DNA of 64,000 nucleotides from an uncultured Eubacteriales bacterium (GCA_900545935.1 URAP01000003.1:47324-111323), one strand, 5' to 3'. Shown: positions 1 to 8,805, counted from the stretch's first letter. Notes: generated by a model from the sequence alone, not told the origin. Numbers and translations: made by a program.

Positions 1-141
1 TATTCCGATATTATCGAATCAATACGATCGGGCGTAGGGGCACTGCACAATACGCAGCGTCGCGATCCTCGCCGCTCACATCATCCGGGGGACGCCGCTT
101 ACATCACGGCAGCCCGGATACAGATCCGCAAGCATCAAAAA

Positions 142-1629
142 TTACTGAAGTGTGGAGAACGACTCGAGCATGCTGTCAAGACCGGTCTGTGCACTGTCAA
201 CGGTTGAAGCAAGGCTGGATGCGAGAGTGAAGGACGAGCCCTGTCTCATCTCGAAGCATGCAGCAAGGCCGTTGTTCCAGTCGCCGATTCCGGACCAGTC
301 GAAGGAGATAGTTTCGCTTATTATGGTCAGAATCTTTCTCGACTCCTGGTCACGGGTGAGCTTAGAGCCGAAAAGAATGGTGTGGAGGCTGTCGTCGAGA
401 GTATCAACGGAGAAGCCGCTCATGACCTCGAGGCATGCAGCTGCCATGTTAGGATCCTGGCAGTTCTTAGGAAGAACATACGCAGTAAAGAATGCAGTAT
501 TAACGGTTGAGGTATAATCCTGCTGCTCGGTATTGTACTTAGGCTCGGGAAGAATACCGTATTCATCGCTCATATTACGAAGCTTGAAGGGATGAGTGAG
601 GTTGGTCATACCAAAGCCGAGCTGCCCCTGCTCAAACAGATCCTCGTAAGATGTGGTGCCGTTTACTCCCTGATTGTAGAGACAGTCGGAGTTAGTTACC
701 TTGTCAAACCAATCCTTGCACTTTTGAATGGTCGTCTCATTGTTGCAGACTATCTCGGGATAGCCTTCCTCTGCCATCTTGGCGATACCGCCGTCAAAGC
801 CACAAAGTGCAAACCTTACACCGTTGCCGTAGGTACCGATACCCCAGTTGTCGTTCTCGTCGAAATCCTGGTCACCGTTTACATCAACGGTCAGCTTCTT
901 GATATCCTCAACGAGGGTATCGAGCGTCCAAGTGCCGTCGAATACAGAGTCATAGGGGCTGTCAACGTCGTACTTCTCAAGGAGATCCTTGTTGAAGATA
1001 TAGCAGTTGTTGGAGCAGTCGTCCCAGATGTTGAGGGCTCCTGCAACAGCGTACAGATCCTCATTATAGAGAGTGCACTCCTTGATGAACTTCTCGTCCC
1101 ACCATTTGTGGGTAGGATCGAAGGTCTCGGTATTGTTGAAGTTCATTGTGGTACCGCCCTGAGCTGCGGTAAGTGCGTTTGCAAGCGAAAGGAACGCCAC
1201 ATCGTAGTCGTCAACGCCTGCTGCGGTATCCTGAACAAGACGCTTATAGATATTCTCGGAACCGCCGCCCCATACGGGCTCGATCTCTATGCCGAGGAGC
1301 TTCTGAGTCTGATCGTTACGCTCGTAGATTGCCTTCTGAAGAACGTCAGAGCCGGCGTCCTCAAACCATACCTCGTTTGCGGTATCGCTGATAAAGTTAT
1401 ACCACTGCTCGCCTGCTTCGAGGGCGAGAATGCGGAACTTCCGACCGCTGTAGTCAAGGCTGCCGTAGAGATCCTTAACCTTATCAACGGTACTGTTGCT
1501 GTCGCTTGCGCCGGAAGCCGTTGTTGTCTCCGTACCCTTATTGCCGCTGTCATCCCCGCATGATGCGAGGCAGGCAGCAACTGCGAGTCCCGCCATAGCG
1601 AGTGACGCAAGTCTGATAAATTTCTTCAT
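142..1629 (-). CDS. Sugar-binding lipoprotein of an ABC importer (paralogue 1)
   Basis: Predicted extracellular solute-binding protein (family 1 type) that captures a sugar or oligosaccharide for an ABC importer. The N-terminus is a lipoprotein signal: MKK, a hydrophobic stretch and lipobox LASC, so Cys24 would be lipidated and the mature protein tethered outside the membrane; an acidic Gly/Ser/Thr linker follows. Near residues 247-261 a DVNGDQDFDENDNWG segment has the D-x-N-x-D-x-D spacing of a calcium loop. AGGAGG lies 6 bases before the ATG. It is a paralogue of the next gene upstream (1782-3269), and both are 495 aa. No permease or ATPase is visible; the operon could continue beyond the left edge, where the last 141 bases show no gene. 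Substrate unknown; the family assignment is firm. Confidence 0.85.
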   Translation of the reverse strand: MKKFIRLASLAMAGLAVAACLASCGDDSGNKGTETTTASGASDSNSTVDKVKDLYGSLDYSGRKFRILALEAGEQWYNFISDTANEVWFEDAGSDVLQKAIYERNDQTQKLLGIEIEPVWGGGSENIYKRLVQDTAAGVDDYDVAFLSLANALTAAQGGTTMNFNNTETFDPTHKWWDEKFIKECTLYNEDLYAVAGALNIWDDCSNNCYIFNKDLLEKYDVDSPYDSVFDGTWTLDTLVEDIKKLTVDVNGDQDFDENDNWGIGTYGNGVRFALCGFDGGIAKMAEEGYPEIVCNNETTIQKCKDWFDKVTNSDCLYNQGVNGTTSYEDLFEQGQLGFGMTNLTHPFKLRNMSDEYGILPEPKYNTEQQDYTSTVNTAFFTAYVLPKNCQDPNMAAACLEVMSGFSVDTLDDSLHTILFGSKLTRDQESRKILTIISETISFDWSGIGDWNNGLAACFEMRQGSSFTLASSLASTVDSAQTGLDSMLESFSTLQ

Positions 1630-1781
1630 CTTTTCCTCCTGGTAGTTTTCGGTACGCCGCTGTGCGGCATGCCGGATTGGTATATATTAATTTCTCCTTT
1701 TAGGGGGGAAATTTTCAAATATGGTGCCCATGTCCGACTGCCAAGCAGCCGCCGAGATCGAGCACGATGCTCACGGGAAAA

Positions 1782-3269
1782 TCAGCCGCCCGAGCGACCG
1801 GCAAAGCCCTCTATCATGTTATCGAGCCGAGCCTGAGCCGAGTCGACCTCCGACTCGAGTCGCGAAGCGAGCGTAAACGGCCACCCCGCCTTGAGATCGT
1901 AGATGGAGACAAGATTTCCTCTCCAGTCGCCGACATATGCCCAGTCGAACGAAATGGTATTCTGCAATATCTTAAGGACCTGTCTCGACTCGCGGTCGCG
2001 AGTCAGCTTTGATGCAAAGAGAATTTCATGCAGGTTATAATCGAGCGTATCTACCGAATATCCGCTCATGACCTCGAGTGCGGTAAGCGCAAAATCCGGG
2101 TCGGTGCAGCTCTTCGGTACGGCATAGCAGGTATAAAAATCGCTGTTGTTTTTGCCTGTATAATCGAGCTGCTCGGCATTGTACTTGGCGAGAGGAAGGA
2201 TTCCGTACTCATCCTCCATATTGCGCAGTCCGAACAGACTAGTTAGATTCGCCATCATAAGCGCCGATTGCCCGTCCGTAAACATATCATAATACGCCTT
2301 TTCGCCGTTAATGCCCTGCTGATACAGAGCGTCGCTGTTCATTACGGTATTGAAATACGACTGCACCTTGGTAATATGCTCTTCCGTCGTGCAGGTCAGC
2401 TCGGGAAAGCCGTCCTCGTTCATCCGGGTTATTCCGGTGTCGAGCCCGTATAATCCGGAATACAGGATAATTCCTATTCCGCTTGCACCCCAGTTGTCGG
2501 CATCGTCCATATCCTGATCGCCGTTGACATCCGCGGTGCACTGCTTCATCAGCACGCGCTGATTGTCGATAGTCCACTCTCCGTCAAAGACCATTTGATA
2601 AGGATCGTCACAGCCGTGGCGCTCGATATAGTCCTTGTTGAATATAAGCGCCTCGATAGAGCAGTCGTCCCATATGTTTATCGCTCCCGCGATAACGTAG
2701 ATATCCGTGCCGAAAAGTGTGATATTCTTAACGAACTTTTCGTTCCACCAGCTATGCGTGCCGTCAAAGGAATCGTAGTCGTTCAAATTGAGCAGAGCGC
2801 CGTTCGCCGCAGCAGTCATCTGCTCGGGGAGCGATGCAAATGAAACGTCGAAATCATCTATGTTCGCAAGCGCGGCGGAGACTACCTTTTCGCGAACCTC
2901 CTGTGACGAGTTACACCACATCGGGACTATCTCCATATTCAGGAGCTGCTCGGAGCTTTTGTTGCGCTCGTATACCGACTTTTGAAGCAGATCCGAGCCG
3001 GCATCTTCAAACCAGACCTCGTTGGCTTCGCTGCCGATAAGATTGTACCACTGCGCGCCTGCGCCGACCGCGAGAATACGGAGCTTGCGCCCGCCGTAAT
3101 CGCGCTCGCCGTAGAGCTGACGTACAAGTTCATCCGGGGTCTCATCACCGACGGTCGTTTCAGCGCCGGCTGTCGTCTCGTCTTCGCCTGTCTGCCCAAC
3201 ACACGAGGCAAGTGTCACAGATACGGTAAGGGCGGCGAGGATAAGGGATAGGAGTCTTTTTTTCATCAT
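1782..3269 (-). CDS. Sugar-binding lipoprotein of an ABC importer (paralogue 2)
   Basis: Second solute-binding lipoprotein, closely similar to 142-1629 along its length (shared blocks such as AGAQWYNLIGSEANEVWFED, NIWDDCS and FDGEWT). The reading frame stays open to 3332, but the MMKK start at 3269 is chosen because it begins a clean lipoprotein signal with lipobox LASC (Cys23) and has GAGAG upstream. The DVNGDQDMDDADNWG loop is kept. The 152-base gap to the first paralogue contains a GC hairpin but no clear promoter, so the two may be co-transcribed and could bind related ligands. They look like products of tandem duplication. Confidence 0.83.
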   Translation of the reverse strand: MMKKRLLSLILAALTVSVTLASCVGQTGEDETTAGAETTVGDETPDELVRQLYGERDYGGRKLRILAVGAGAQWYNLIGSEANEVWFEDAGSDLLQKSVYERNKSSEQLLNMEIVPMWCNSSQEVREKVVSAALANIDDFDVSFASLPEQMTAAANGALLNLNDYDSFDGTHSWWNEKFVKNITLFGTDIYVIAGAINIWDDCSIEALIFNKDYIERHGCDDPYQMVFDGEWTIDNQRVLMKQCTADVNGDQDMDDADNWGASGIGIILYSGLYGLDTGITRMNEDGFPELTCTTEEHITKVQSYFNTVMNSDALYQQGINGEKAYYDMFTDGQSALMMANLTSLFGLRNMEDEYGILPLAKYNAEQLDYTGKNNSDFYTCYAVPKSCTDPDFALTALEVMSGYSVDTLDYNLHEILFASKLTRDRESRQVLKILQNTISFDWAYVGDWRGNLVSIYDLKAGWPFTLASRLESEVDSAQARLDNMIEGFAGRSGG

Positions 3270-3590
3270 ATTAGTTCTCTCATTCTGACCGTTATTCGTA
3301 CCGCAGAAGGGCCTGTCGTTAAAGCCCGACATTACACTACGTCACACTTATAGTATCACTTAAAAATGTAATTTTCTATAACTTTTATAGAACAATAATA
3401 TAACAATTTTCACCCGTTTCTATGCCGCACGATTTGCACTCCCCGGTTTTGCCCGCACAAACGTCGATTATATCGCAAATATGCGGTCATCGGCGCAGCG
3501 CAGCTCCGTCTCACGGCAAGCAAAAAATCGCCATATATCGTGCAAAGCTCACTATATAATAAATATGATGGAAAATTGTTCTGTATTTCC

Positions 3591-3619
3591 TTGACAATGC
3601 GGTTAAGTCATGGTATAAT
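3591..3619 (+). promoter_or_regulatory. Consensus sigma-A promoter for the GH95-like gene
   Basis: TTGACA at 3591-3596, 17-base spacer, TATAAT at 3614-3619, with TGG directly before the -10 (extended -10). It lies about 100 bases before the ATG at 3723 on the same strand. The opposite-strand gene at 3269 starts to the left, so this is a divergent promoter region (3333-3722) without other genes. Confidence 0.85.
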
Positions 3620-3722
3620 TCGACGGTATCAATTCGACACACAGCGGTTGTCACGCCGACACGCGCCATGGGTAAGACCCGTGCCGCCTGCTCGGCACCC
3701 TGCCCTACGGAGGTTTAACCCG

Positions 3723-5180
3723 ATGAAGGAAAAGGAATCACTCGGACTCACGGAGTGTGAAAGCACTCTCGTTATGAAATACAACCGACCGGCGACCGAC
3801 TCATACGACGGTCTGATCGTCGGCAACGGCAGAATCGCCGCAAATATCTGCGGAACCGAACGCGAAACGGAACGGGTAATGCTCTCTCACGCACAGCTGT
3901 ACAGCGCCGTATGCGCAGAGCGTGCACCCGAGGAGCCGCTCCGCTCCCGCATGCTGCTGAGCCGTGCACACATGCTGCTCGGAGGAATGCCCGAAAGCGG
4001 CACTCCATACGGTGCAGCGGCAGACGGTTTGCCGACCGACAGTGACACCGCACCTCTCGAAGCCGGCATTGCAATGCCCGCAGGTGTGCTGTCGCTCACC
4101 GAGCTTGATGCTTTCGGCTCTCCGATATCCGGCGGAGAATTTGCACGTGAGCTTGATCTGAGAAACGCCGCCGTCAAATCCGGAAGAGCTATCGGAAGCC
4201 TTATTGTTAAGCGCGAGTTCTTCGCGTCTCACGGAGAACTCGGTAATCTTTGCATCCGACTCTCGGCATCAAAACCGATAACGTGGCAGCTGCGGCTGTC
4301 CGAAATACCGGCAGATCCCGATGCCGTCTACCGTGCTGATTCCGCAGCCGGTACACTGTCGGCGGAGGGCATCGCGAGCGGCTGCCGTTTTGTCACTGCA
4401 CTGCATATAGAGTCGACCGACGGAAAGATACAGGCTGACGTGGACTCACTCACCGTCAGCGGAGCAAAAACACTGACAGCATATCTCGCCGTCTCCGTCT
4501 CGGATGCCGCTCGGACCGACAGTATATTTCCCGCCTTTCAGTGCGGGAGCTACGAGGCGGCGTTCACAGAGCACAAAAAGGTATATTCAGAGCTATTCGG
4601 AGTATGCGATATAAACATTGCAGCCTCTAAGGCAGAGCGCAGAGAATCCTCAGCGCTGACACTCGATGCACTGCTCTCGGGCTACCGCGCCGGCAGATAT
4701 CGCTCGCTCGTACCTATGCTTTACTTCAATCTCGGCAGAAATCTGCTCATATCATCGGCGGGCGTGCTTCCACTCCCGACACAAAAGCTGTGGAACGGAC
4801 TGAAGCTGCCCGCAGGGCTGCAGCCGTCCGGCTGTCGGCTATGCGACATCTCGGCACTTGCCGAGTCGATCCTTACAGAGCACGACGGAGTTATCAATCT
4901 GCTGCCGGCACTGCCGGAGGAGTGGAGCACCGGCAAGGCAAGCGGATTACGCTGCGCCGGATACACCGTCGACCTCGAATGGATAGACGGCGCAGTTCGC
5001 CGTGTCACCGTAGACTCACACATCGACGGAGAATGCGTGCTGAGCGCACAGGGACTCCGGGCATGCAGTGCAACAAGCGCATCACTTCGAGCAGAAGCAT
5101 CGGTCTCGGACGGTACCGTGCATCTTAATACCGCAGCCGGCTCACGTTATTTTCTTGAGCTTGATTGCCGCACGCTTTAA
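3723..5180 (+). CDS. GH95-like protein lacking the catalytic (alpha/alpha)6 core
   Basis: Resembles family GH95 (alpha-L-fucosidase/galactosidase) but is only 485 aa; complete members are about 750-800. The N-terminal beta-sandwich is present (VGNGRIAANICG around residues 33-45, RELDLRNAAVKSG, a REFFASH segment). The linker ending NLGRNLLISSAGVLPLP is present (about 336-352). The C-terminal signature HDGVINLLPALPEEW follows only about 35 residues later. The intervening helical domain, which in GH95 holds the catalytic Asn, Glu and Asp residues, is missing in frame. There is no signal peptide. The ATG at 3723 is chosen because GGAGG lies about 9 bases upstream; the upstream frame has no ribosome site. 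It could be a non-catalytic carbohydrate-binding protein, a decaying gene, or an assembly collapse. Likely co-transcribed with the esterase at 5372. Confidence 0.8.
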   Translation: MKEKESLGLTECESTLVMKYNRPATDSYDGLIVGNGRIAANICGTERETERVMLSHAQLYSAVCAERAPEEPLRSRMLLSRAHMLLGGMPESGTPYGAAADGLPTDSDTAPLEAGIAMPAGVLSLTELDAFGSPISGGEFARELDLRNAAVKSGRAIGSLIVKREFFASHGELGNLCIRLSASKPITWQLRLSEIPADPDAVYRADSAAGTLSAEGIASGCRFVTALHIESTDGKIQADVDSLTVSGAKTLTAYLAVSVSDAARTDSIFPAFQCGSYEAAFTEHKKVYSELFGVCDINIAASKAERRESSALTLDALLSGYRAGRYRSLVPMLYFNLGRNLLISSAGVLPLPTQKLWNGLKLPAGLQPSGCRLCDISALAESILTEHDGVINLLPALPEEWSTGKASGLRCAGYTVDLEWIDGAVRRVTVDSHIDGECVLSAQGLRACSATSASLRAEASVSDGTVHLNTAAGSRYFLELDCRTL

Positions 5181-5371
5181 TCCTCCGACACCTCACTGCA
5201 GACTCTTGACTCGTACTTTACAGACTTTCGGTCTGCCACTCTATATTTTACGGTCGGCTCCGTCCGCATCATGCATCAATAAGCTTCAACATCACAGCCG
5301 ATACGGCAGAGCCGCTATCGAGCTTATATACGATATTATCCGCAGATATTTATCCGAAAGGAAGAGAAAAA

Positions 5372-6400
5372 ATGAGACAGATATCAATCTATGAAGCACC
5401 CATCGAAATAAACGGACTGCTGTCCGACTACCACAAGGGGCACCTCTGGAAGATGCCGGAGGAGCTGTGGGGCAAGGTCAGCGACTGGATCGATATGATG
5501 GGCATCCGCGCTACCGGAGGCAGAGTGCGCTTCCGCACAAATTCAAAGAAGCTGTATCTTCGCTCTACCCTGCAATCCTGCACCAGTGATACTAACTTCA
5601 CCATTGTCGGCTCAGCCGCATGCGACGTTATACGCGGCCGCGGCGTAAGAGATGCGGAATATATCGGCCTTGTCGTACCCCCGGCTTTCGGAACGCTCGT
5701 CGGCGAACGCACCATCGAGCTCCCCGGAACGATGGAGGACTACACGATATACTTTCCGAGAAACGAGGCAATCGAGGATCTTGAGCTTGCCATCGACGAC
5801 GACGCGGAGCTGCTCCCGCCCACGCCCTACACCTATCAGACACCCGTGTTCTACTACGGCTCGTCAATAACCGAGGGCTGCACTGCGACCCACCCCTCAT
5901 GTAACTTCGTCGCATACACCGCGCGCTGGGTCGATGCCGACTTCGTCAATTTCGGCTTTTCAGGCTCTGCTTTCGGCGAGCCGAAGATGGCTGAATTCAT
6001 AACAAAGCAGAATATGTCGGTCTTTGTCTACGATTATGACCACAATGCCGAGTGTGCCGACGATCTCCGACGCACACACGAGCCCTTCTTCCGCACCGTC
6101 CGCGAGGCACATCCAGATCTTCCTATTATTATGATAAGCAAGGCAGACCCGTGGCATCAGTACGAAATGCTCGAGCGCCGCGACATTATCCGCCGCACCT
6201 ACCGCAATGCGATCGCCGACGGAGACAAGAATGTCTATTTCATCGACGGCAGCAAGACCTACGGCGAGGACGGAAGATTTGCCTGCACGAGCGATATGCT
6301 CCATCCGAACGATATCGGCTACCGCCTGATGTCCGAGCGCCTCTACCCGGTGCTCCGCCACGCGCTCGAGACACGCTACGGCAAGCGCGCCGATGTCTGA
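5372..6400 (+). CDS. SGNH/GDSL-family carbohydrate esterase
   Basis: Two-domain esterase of 342 aa without signal peptide. The N-terminal half (about 1-150) looks like the beta-sandwich GxDLY-type domain that precedes this kind of hydrolase; the C-terminal half matches the Lipase_GDSL_3 pattern. Catalytic blocks are visible: block I YYGSSITEG (probable nucleophile Ser165), block II FGFSGSAFGE, block III DYDHNA (Asn225) and block V DMLHPND (Asp308, His311). A cytoplasmic deacetylase acting on imported acetylated oligosaccharides would fit the neighbourhood, but the substrate cannot be read from sequence. AAAGGAAG precedes the ATG. The 190-base gap from the GH95-like gene has no convincing promoter, so both genes probably share the promoter at 3591. 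Confidence 0.85.
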   Translation: MRQISIYEAPIEINGLLSDYHKGHLWKMPEELWGKVSDWIDMMGIRATGGRVRFRTNSKKLYLRSTLQSCTSDTNFTIVGSAACDVIRGRGVRDAEYIGLVVPPAFGTLVGERTIELPGTMEDYTIYFPRNEAIEDLELAIDDDAELLPPTPYTYQTPVFYYGSSITEGCTATHPSCNFVAYTARWVDADFVNFGFSGSAFGEPKMAEFITKQNMSVFVYDYDHNAECADDLRRTHEPFFRTVREAHPDLPIIMISKADPWHQYEMLERRDIIRRTYRNAIADGDKNVYFIDGSKTYGEDGRFACTSDMLHPNDIGYRLMSERLYPVLRHALETRYGKRADV

Positions 6401-6455
6401 GTCGACCGAGAGTTTTTTGCAGCAGCAAAACAAATAATAAAACCAAATCAAGCAA

Positions 6456-6517
6456 GAAAGCCTTTGTATCACGACCATTACAGTCATGACACAAAGGCTT
6501 TCCGTGTGCATTTTTTT
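6456..6517 (+). terminator. Rho-independent terminator after the esterase gene
   Basis: Twelve-base perfect arms (gaaagcctttgt at 6456-6467, acaaaggctttc at 6491-6502) extended inward by an imperfect stem. The plus strand continues to a run of seven T at 6511-6517. It may also have served the broken minus-strand gene at 6516-6600. Confidence 0.75.
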
Positions 6518-6600
6518 ATGCGTGCTTTTTACCTATGCTTTTAATAGCTACAAAGCACGCTGCAGCAAAAAAGTGCAGCCGTGCCGTCCATTCTTTTATA
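6516..6600 (-). pseudogene. Relic of a C-terminal membrane anchor
   Basis: Read on the minus strand, this stretch translates as LHFFAAACFVAIKSIGKKHA followed by a stop at 6516-6518. It matches the last residues of the neighbouring anchored proteins (LLAAACFIAIKKHR at 6691 and the equivalent at 11172). Upstream the frame is closed by a stop near 6600, so no complete gene remains. The best reading is the decayed 3' end of a former paralogue of the 6691-7737 gene. The rest of the 6401-6690 gap holds only two terminator hairpins. Confidence 0.55.
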
Positions 6601-6620
6601 TTCTATTGTTAATGTCAGAA

Positions 6621-6675
6621 AAAACAAAAAACCTTTACATCACCGCCAAACGGCGGACGCGCTGATGTAAAGGTT
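6621..6675 (-). terminator. Rho-independent terminator of the CBM9-like gene
   Basis: Stem arms aacctttacatca (6630-6642) and tgatgtaaaggtt (6663-6675) enclose a smaller ccgcc/ggcgg stem. On the minus strand a T-rich tract (ttttttgtttttt) follows. It lies 15 bases after the stop codon at 6691. Confidence 0.85.
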
Positions 6676-6690
6676 CTTTATGATAATTAA

Positions 6691-7737
6691 TTATCTATGT
6701 TTTTTGATTGCTATGAAGCAAGCAGCCGCAAGAAGGGTTGCTGCTCCGACAACAATTCCGGCATCTCCGGTCTGAGCTGAGCCATTGTTATTGGCGGCTC
6801 CGCTTACGCCGGTAGTGCCCTTCGTGCCGTCGTTCTTAATAACGTTGCCGCTATCATCAACGACAGTGTCACTCTTAGCAGTGGGCGTTGTGCTCGACAG
6901 CTTAGCCTTAATACTCGGCGAACCGTCGATATTGTTGCGACCTTCACTCATGACCATAAAGTCATCAAGATTATAGCCTTCCTTTTCAATGCCTTCAGCC
7001 AAAAGCCCTTGATCAAGTCCGTACTTCGCATCGGCAGGGCTGTCGATGCAGGTAATGCTGTACTTAAAGCTGCCGCAATCCTTGAGTACCTTATCACGGT
7101 AATTTGCAGAGACCGGCACCTTCATTTCGACCAGGTATCCGTCTTTAGTCTGAGATGTGCAGAACAGCCCATCCTGAGCGTTCTTATCATGCTCAAACCA
7201 GCTATACAGATCGCACCATACAGCCTCACCGTAGTTTGCCTCTCTGAATACCGAAATATATCTTCCGGCACGGTCGGCAAGAATACGGAAGTTCATTCCC
7301 TTATAGGAAAGATTGACCATGCAGCCATCCTGAAGCCACGGTCCCCATCCGCCTGTGTCCTCACAAGCCATGGCATAATGAGCATCATCAACGACACCGT
7401 AATCATCATCGGTCACACGGATAGCGATATAAAGGCTGTCATCATCCCAAAGGAAGTATGACGTAGCCTTGCAATCGAAGCCGTAAGCCGTGACGGTCTT
7501 AGCCTCATCGGTAAACTCATATCTACCGCTGCCCCAGAAATTATCGCTCGTTCTCTCTCCGTCAAAATTATGCGTTGAGTAGTACGACTCAAGGTACGCC
7601 GCATCAAGCTTTCCGTCGATGGTAGGTGTATACTTGAGTATAGCGTCATTTGTGGTAGACATTGCGCCGGCAGGAATCGCTGCAAAGGTAAGTGCTGCGA
7701 GCAAAGCAGCCATCACTGCGCAAACAATCTTTTTCAT
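6691..7737 (-). CDS. Secreted CBM9-like (DOMON fold) protein with C-terminal membrane anchor
   Basis: Surface protein of 348 aa. Signal peptide at residues 1-24. The body has the pattern of the family 9 carbohydrate-binding-like/DOMON domain: TIDGKLDAAYLES, SYFLWDDDSLYIAIRVTDDD, and later DGYLVEMKVPVS. After a Ser/Gly/Asn linker it ends SAQTGDAG, about 20 hydrophobic residues and KKHR, which is a membrane anchor with a TGD motif reminiscent of a degenerate sortase signal. Start at 7737 is set by AGGAC and the signal peptide; the open frame extends upstream to 7788 without either. It is a same-length paralogue of 11172-12218 and is related to the dockerin-bearing 9805-10965. Probably displays a glycan-binding domain on the cell. 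Confidence 0.85.
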   Translation of the reverse strand: MKKIVCAVMAALLAALTFAAIPAGAMSTTNDAILKYTPTIDGKLDAAYLESYYSTHNFDGERTSDNFWGSGRYEFTDEAKTVTAYGFDCKATSYFLWDDDSLYIAIRVTDDDYGVVDDAHYAMACEDTGGWGPWLQDGCMVNLSYKGMNFRILADRAGRYISVFREANYGEAVWCDLYSWFEHDKNAQDGLFCTSQTKDGYLVEMKVPVSANYRDKVLKDCGSFKYSITCIDSPADAKYGLDQGLLAEGIEKEGYNLDDFMVMSEGRNNIDGSPSIKAKLSSTTPTAKSDTVVDDSGNVIKNDGTKGTTGVSGAANNNGSAQTGDAGIVVGAATLLAAACFIAIKKHR

Positions 7738-7769
7738 GATTTTTTGTCCTATTACTGAACTCGGTAACC

Positions 7770-7793
7770 GCTCCGTGCCCGGAGGCACGGAGC
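7770..7793 (-). other. GC-rich intercistronic hairpin
   Basis: Perfect 10-bp stem (gctccgtgcc / ggcacggagc) with loop cgga, between the cohesin gene (ends 7835) and the CBM9-like gene (starts 7737). No T tract follows, so it is more likely an mRNA stability or processing element than a full terminator. Confidence 0.6.
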
Positions 7794-7834
7794 AGCGACC
7801 GGAATTTAAAAAGTGAAAGTATATTCGCGCGAAA

Positions 7835-8518
7835 TTACTTTCTCTTCTTAGTAGCTACGAAGCAAGCTGCTGCTGCGAGAGCAACTGCTGCAACTGCAAC
7901 ACCAGCGTCAGCGGTCTTAGGAGAATCCTTCTTGCCGCTGTTGCCTGCGGTTGTGGTAGCTGCTGCCGCTGTAGTAGCAGGAGCGGGAGCTGCGGTTGTA
8001 GTTGCAGGTGCGGGTGCGGGAGTAGTGGTAGCGGGCTTCTCAGCAACCTTGATTGCGCCGTTAACAGCGGTAAAGGTTACGTTTTGCTCTGCGAGGTTGG
8101 TAGCGCCGCCGCGCTCAGCGATAGTGAGCTCGATCGGGTAGTTGCCGTCTGCAGCAGTGTCAAGTACGGTAAAGGTAAGATTGAAGATAGCGCTGTTAGC
8201 AGTTACGTCAATCTTGTTGCCGTCATCGTCGGTTGCAGAAGTAACCCAAACGATCTTAGCGCTTCTCTCAAGAAGGCCGGGGAAGTCAGCACCGGTCTCA
8301 ACCTTGTTGAGCTTGAGGTTATTGGTATCATAAGTGATAGTAACGGTAGCAGCTGCGATACCGGGGTTGTTAGAAACAACTACCGGAACGACAACCTTCT
8401 CACCTCTGTAACCATCAACGGTTCCGACGGTCATAGTGGCTCCGTCAGCTGCGAATACGGTAGAGCAGAGAGCTACGAGCATAACTGCTACCATTGCAAT
8501 AGAAAGAAACTTCTTCAT
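7835..8518 (-). CDS. Membrane-anchored single-cohesin protein (minimal scaffoldin)
   Basis: Protein of 227 aa built as signal peptide (1-24), one type I-like cohesin domain (about 27-152), an Ala/Pro/Thr-rich linker (about 153-190) and a C-terminal anchor with SPKTADAG, a hydrophobic helix and KKRK. Cohesin hallmarks are VGTVDGYRGEKVVVPVVVSN, NPGIAAATVTITYD and the NLTFTVLDTAADGNYPI strand pair. Cohesins bind dockerins, and three dockerin genes lie within 20 kb, so this protein should tether dockerin-bearing enzymes to the cell. It has a single cohesin, with no CBM, SLH or second cohesin. Start at 8518 has GGAGG 7 bases upstream. A strong promoter lies at 8722-8750, with palindromes in the leader. 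Confidence 0.88.
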   Translation of the reverse strand: MKKFLSIAMVAVMLVALCSTVFAADGATMTVGTVDGYRGEKVVVPVVVSNNPGIAAATVTITYDTNNLKLNKVETGADFPGLLERSAKIVWVTSATDDDGNKIDVTANSAIFNLTFTVLDTAADGNYPIELTIAERGGATNLAEQNVTFTAVNGAIKVAEKPATTTPAPAPATTTAAPAPATTAAAATTTAGNSGKKDSPKTADAGVAVAAVALAAAACFVATKKRK

Positions 8519-8697
8519 TTTTGTCCTCCATAGTTTCCTGCAAAGCAGGAGATTTAAATCGGATGGCTTTGGTTTCGTGCACCGAAGCAGCAACATGCGC
8601 GAACTGCCCCTGCTCGGTATCCGGAAGAAAAACCCCCGGGGAAACCAGCTATTAGATATAATAATACAGCATATGCCGTACTATTCAAGATTTGGGG

Positions 8698-8713
8698 TCG
8701 GTAAACATACCGA
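8698..8713 (-). promoter_or_regulatory. Palindromic operator-like site at the cohesin promoter
   Basis: TCGGTA-aaca-TACCGA, a perfect 6+6 inverted repeat starting about 9 bases downstream of the -10 element, so it would overlap the first transcribed bases. A second near-palindrome (tacagcatatgccgta, 8666-8681) follows in the leader. Either repressor operator or small RNA hairpin. Confidence 0.5.
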
Positions 8714-8721
8714 CTGAGTAT

Positions 8722-8750
8722 ATAATACCCTCTTTGTAACGGTTTGTCAA
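8722..8750 (-). promoter_or_regulatory. Sigma-A promoter of the cohesin gene
   Basis: Minus strand TTGACA (8745-8750), 17-base spacer, TATTAT (8722-8727). It lies about 200 bases before the cohesin start codon at 8518 in a 287-base gene-free interval. Confidence 0.8.
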
Positions 8751-8805
8751 GCATCAAATAAATACAAATGACAAAAACACTCGTTACGTGTGTTCGGCGA
8801 TGAGA

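Noticed and set aside
247..893. Dockerin in the sugar-binding lipoproteins
   Set aside because: DVNGDQDFDENDNWG is a single calcium-loop-like motif inside the binding-protein fold; the second repeat and the helix pattern of a dockerin are absent.
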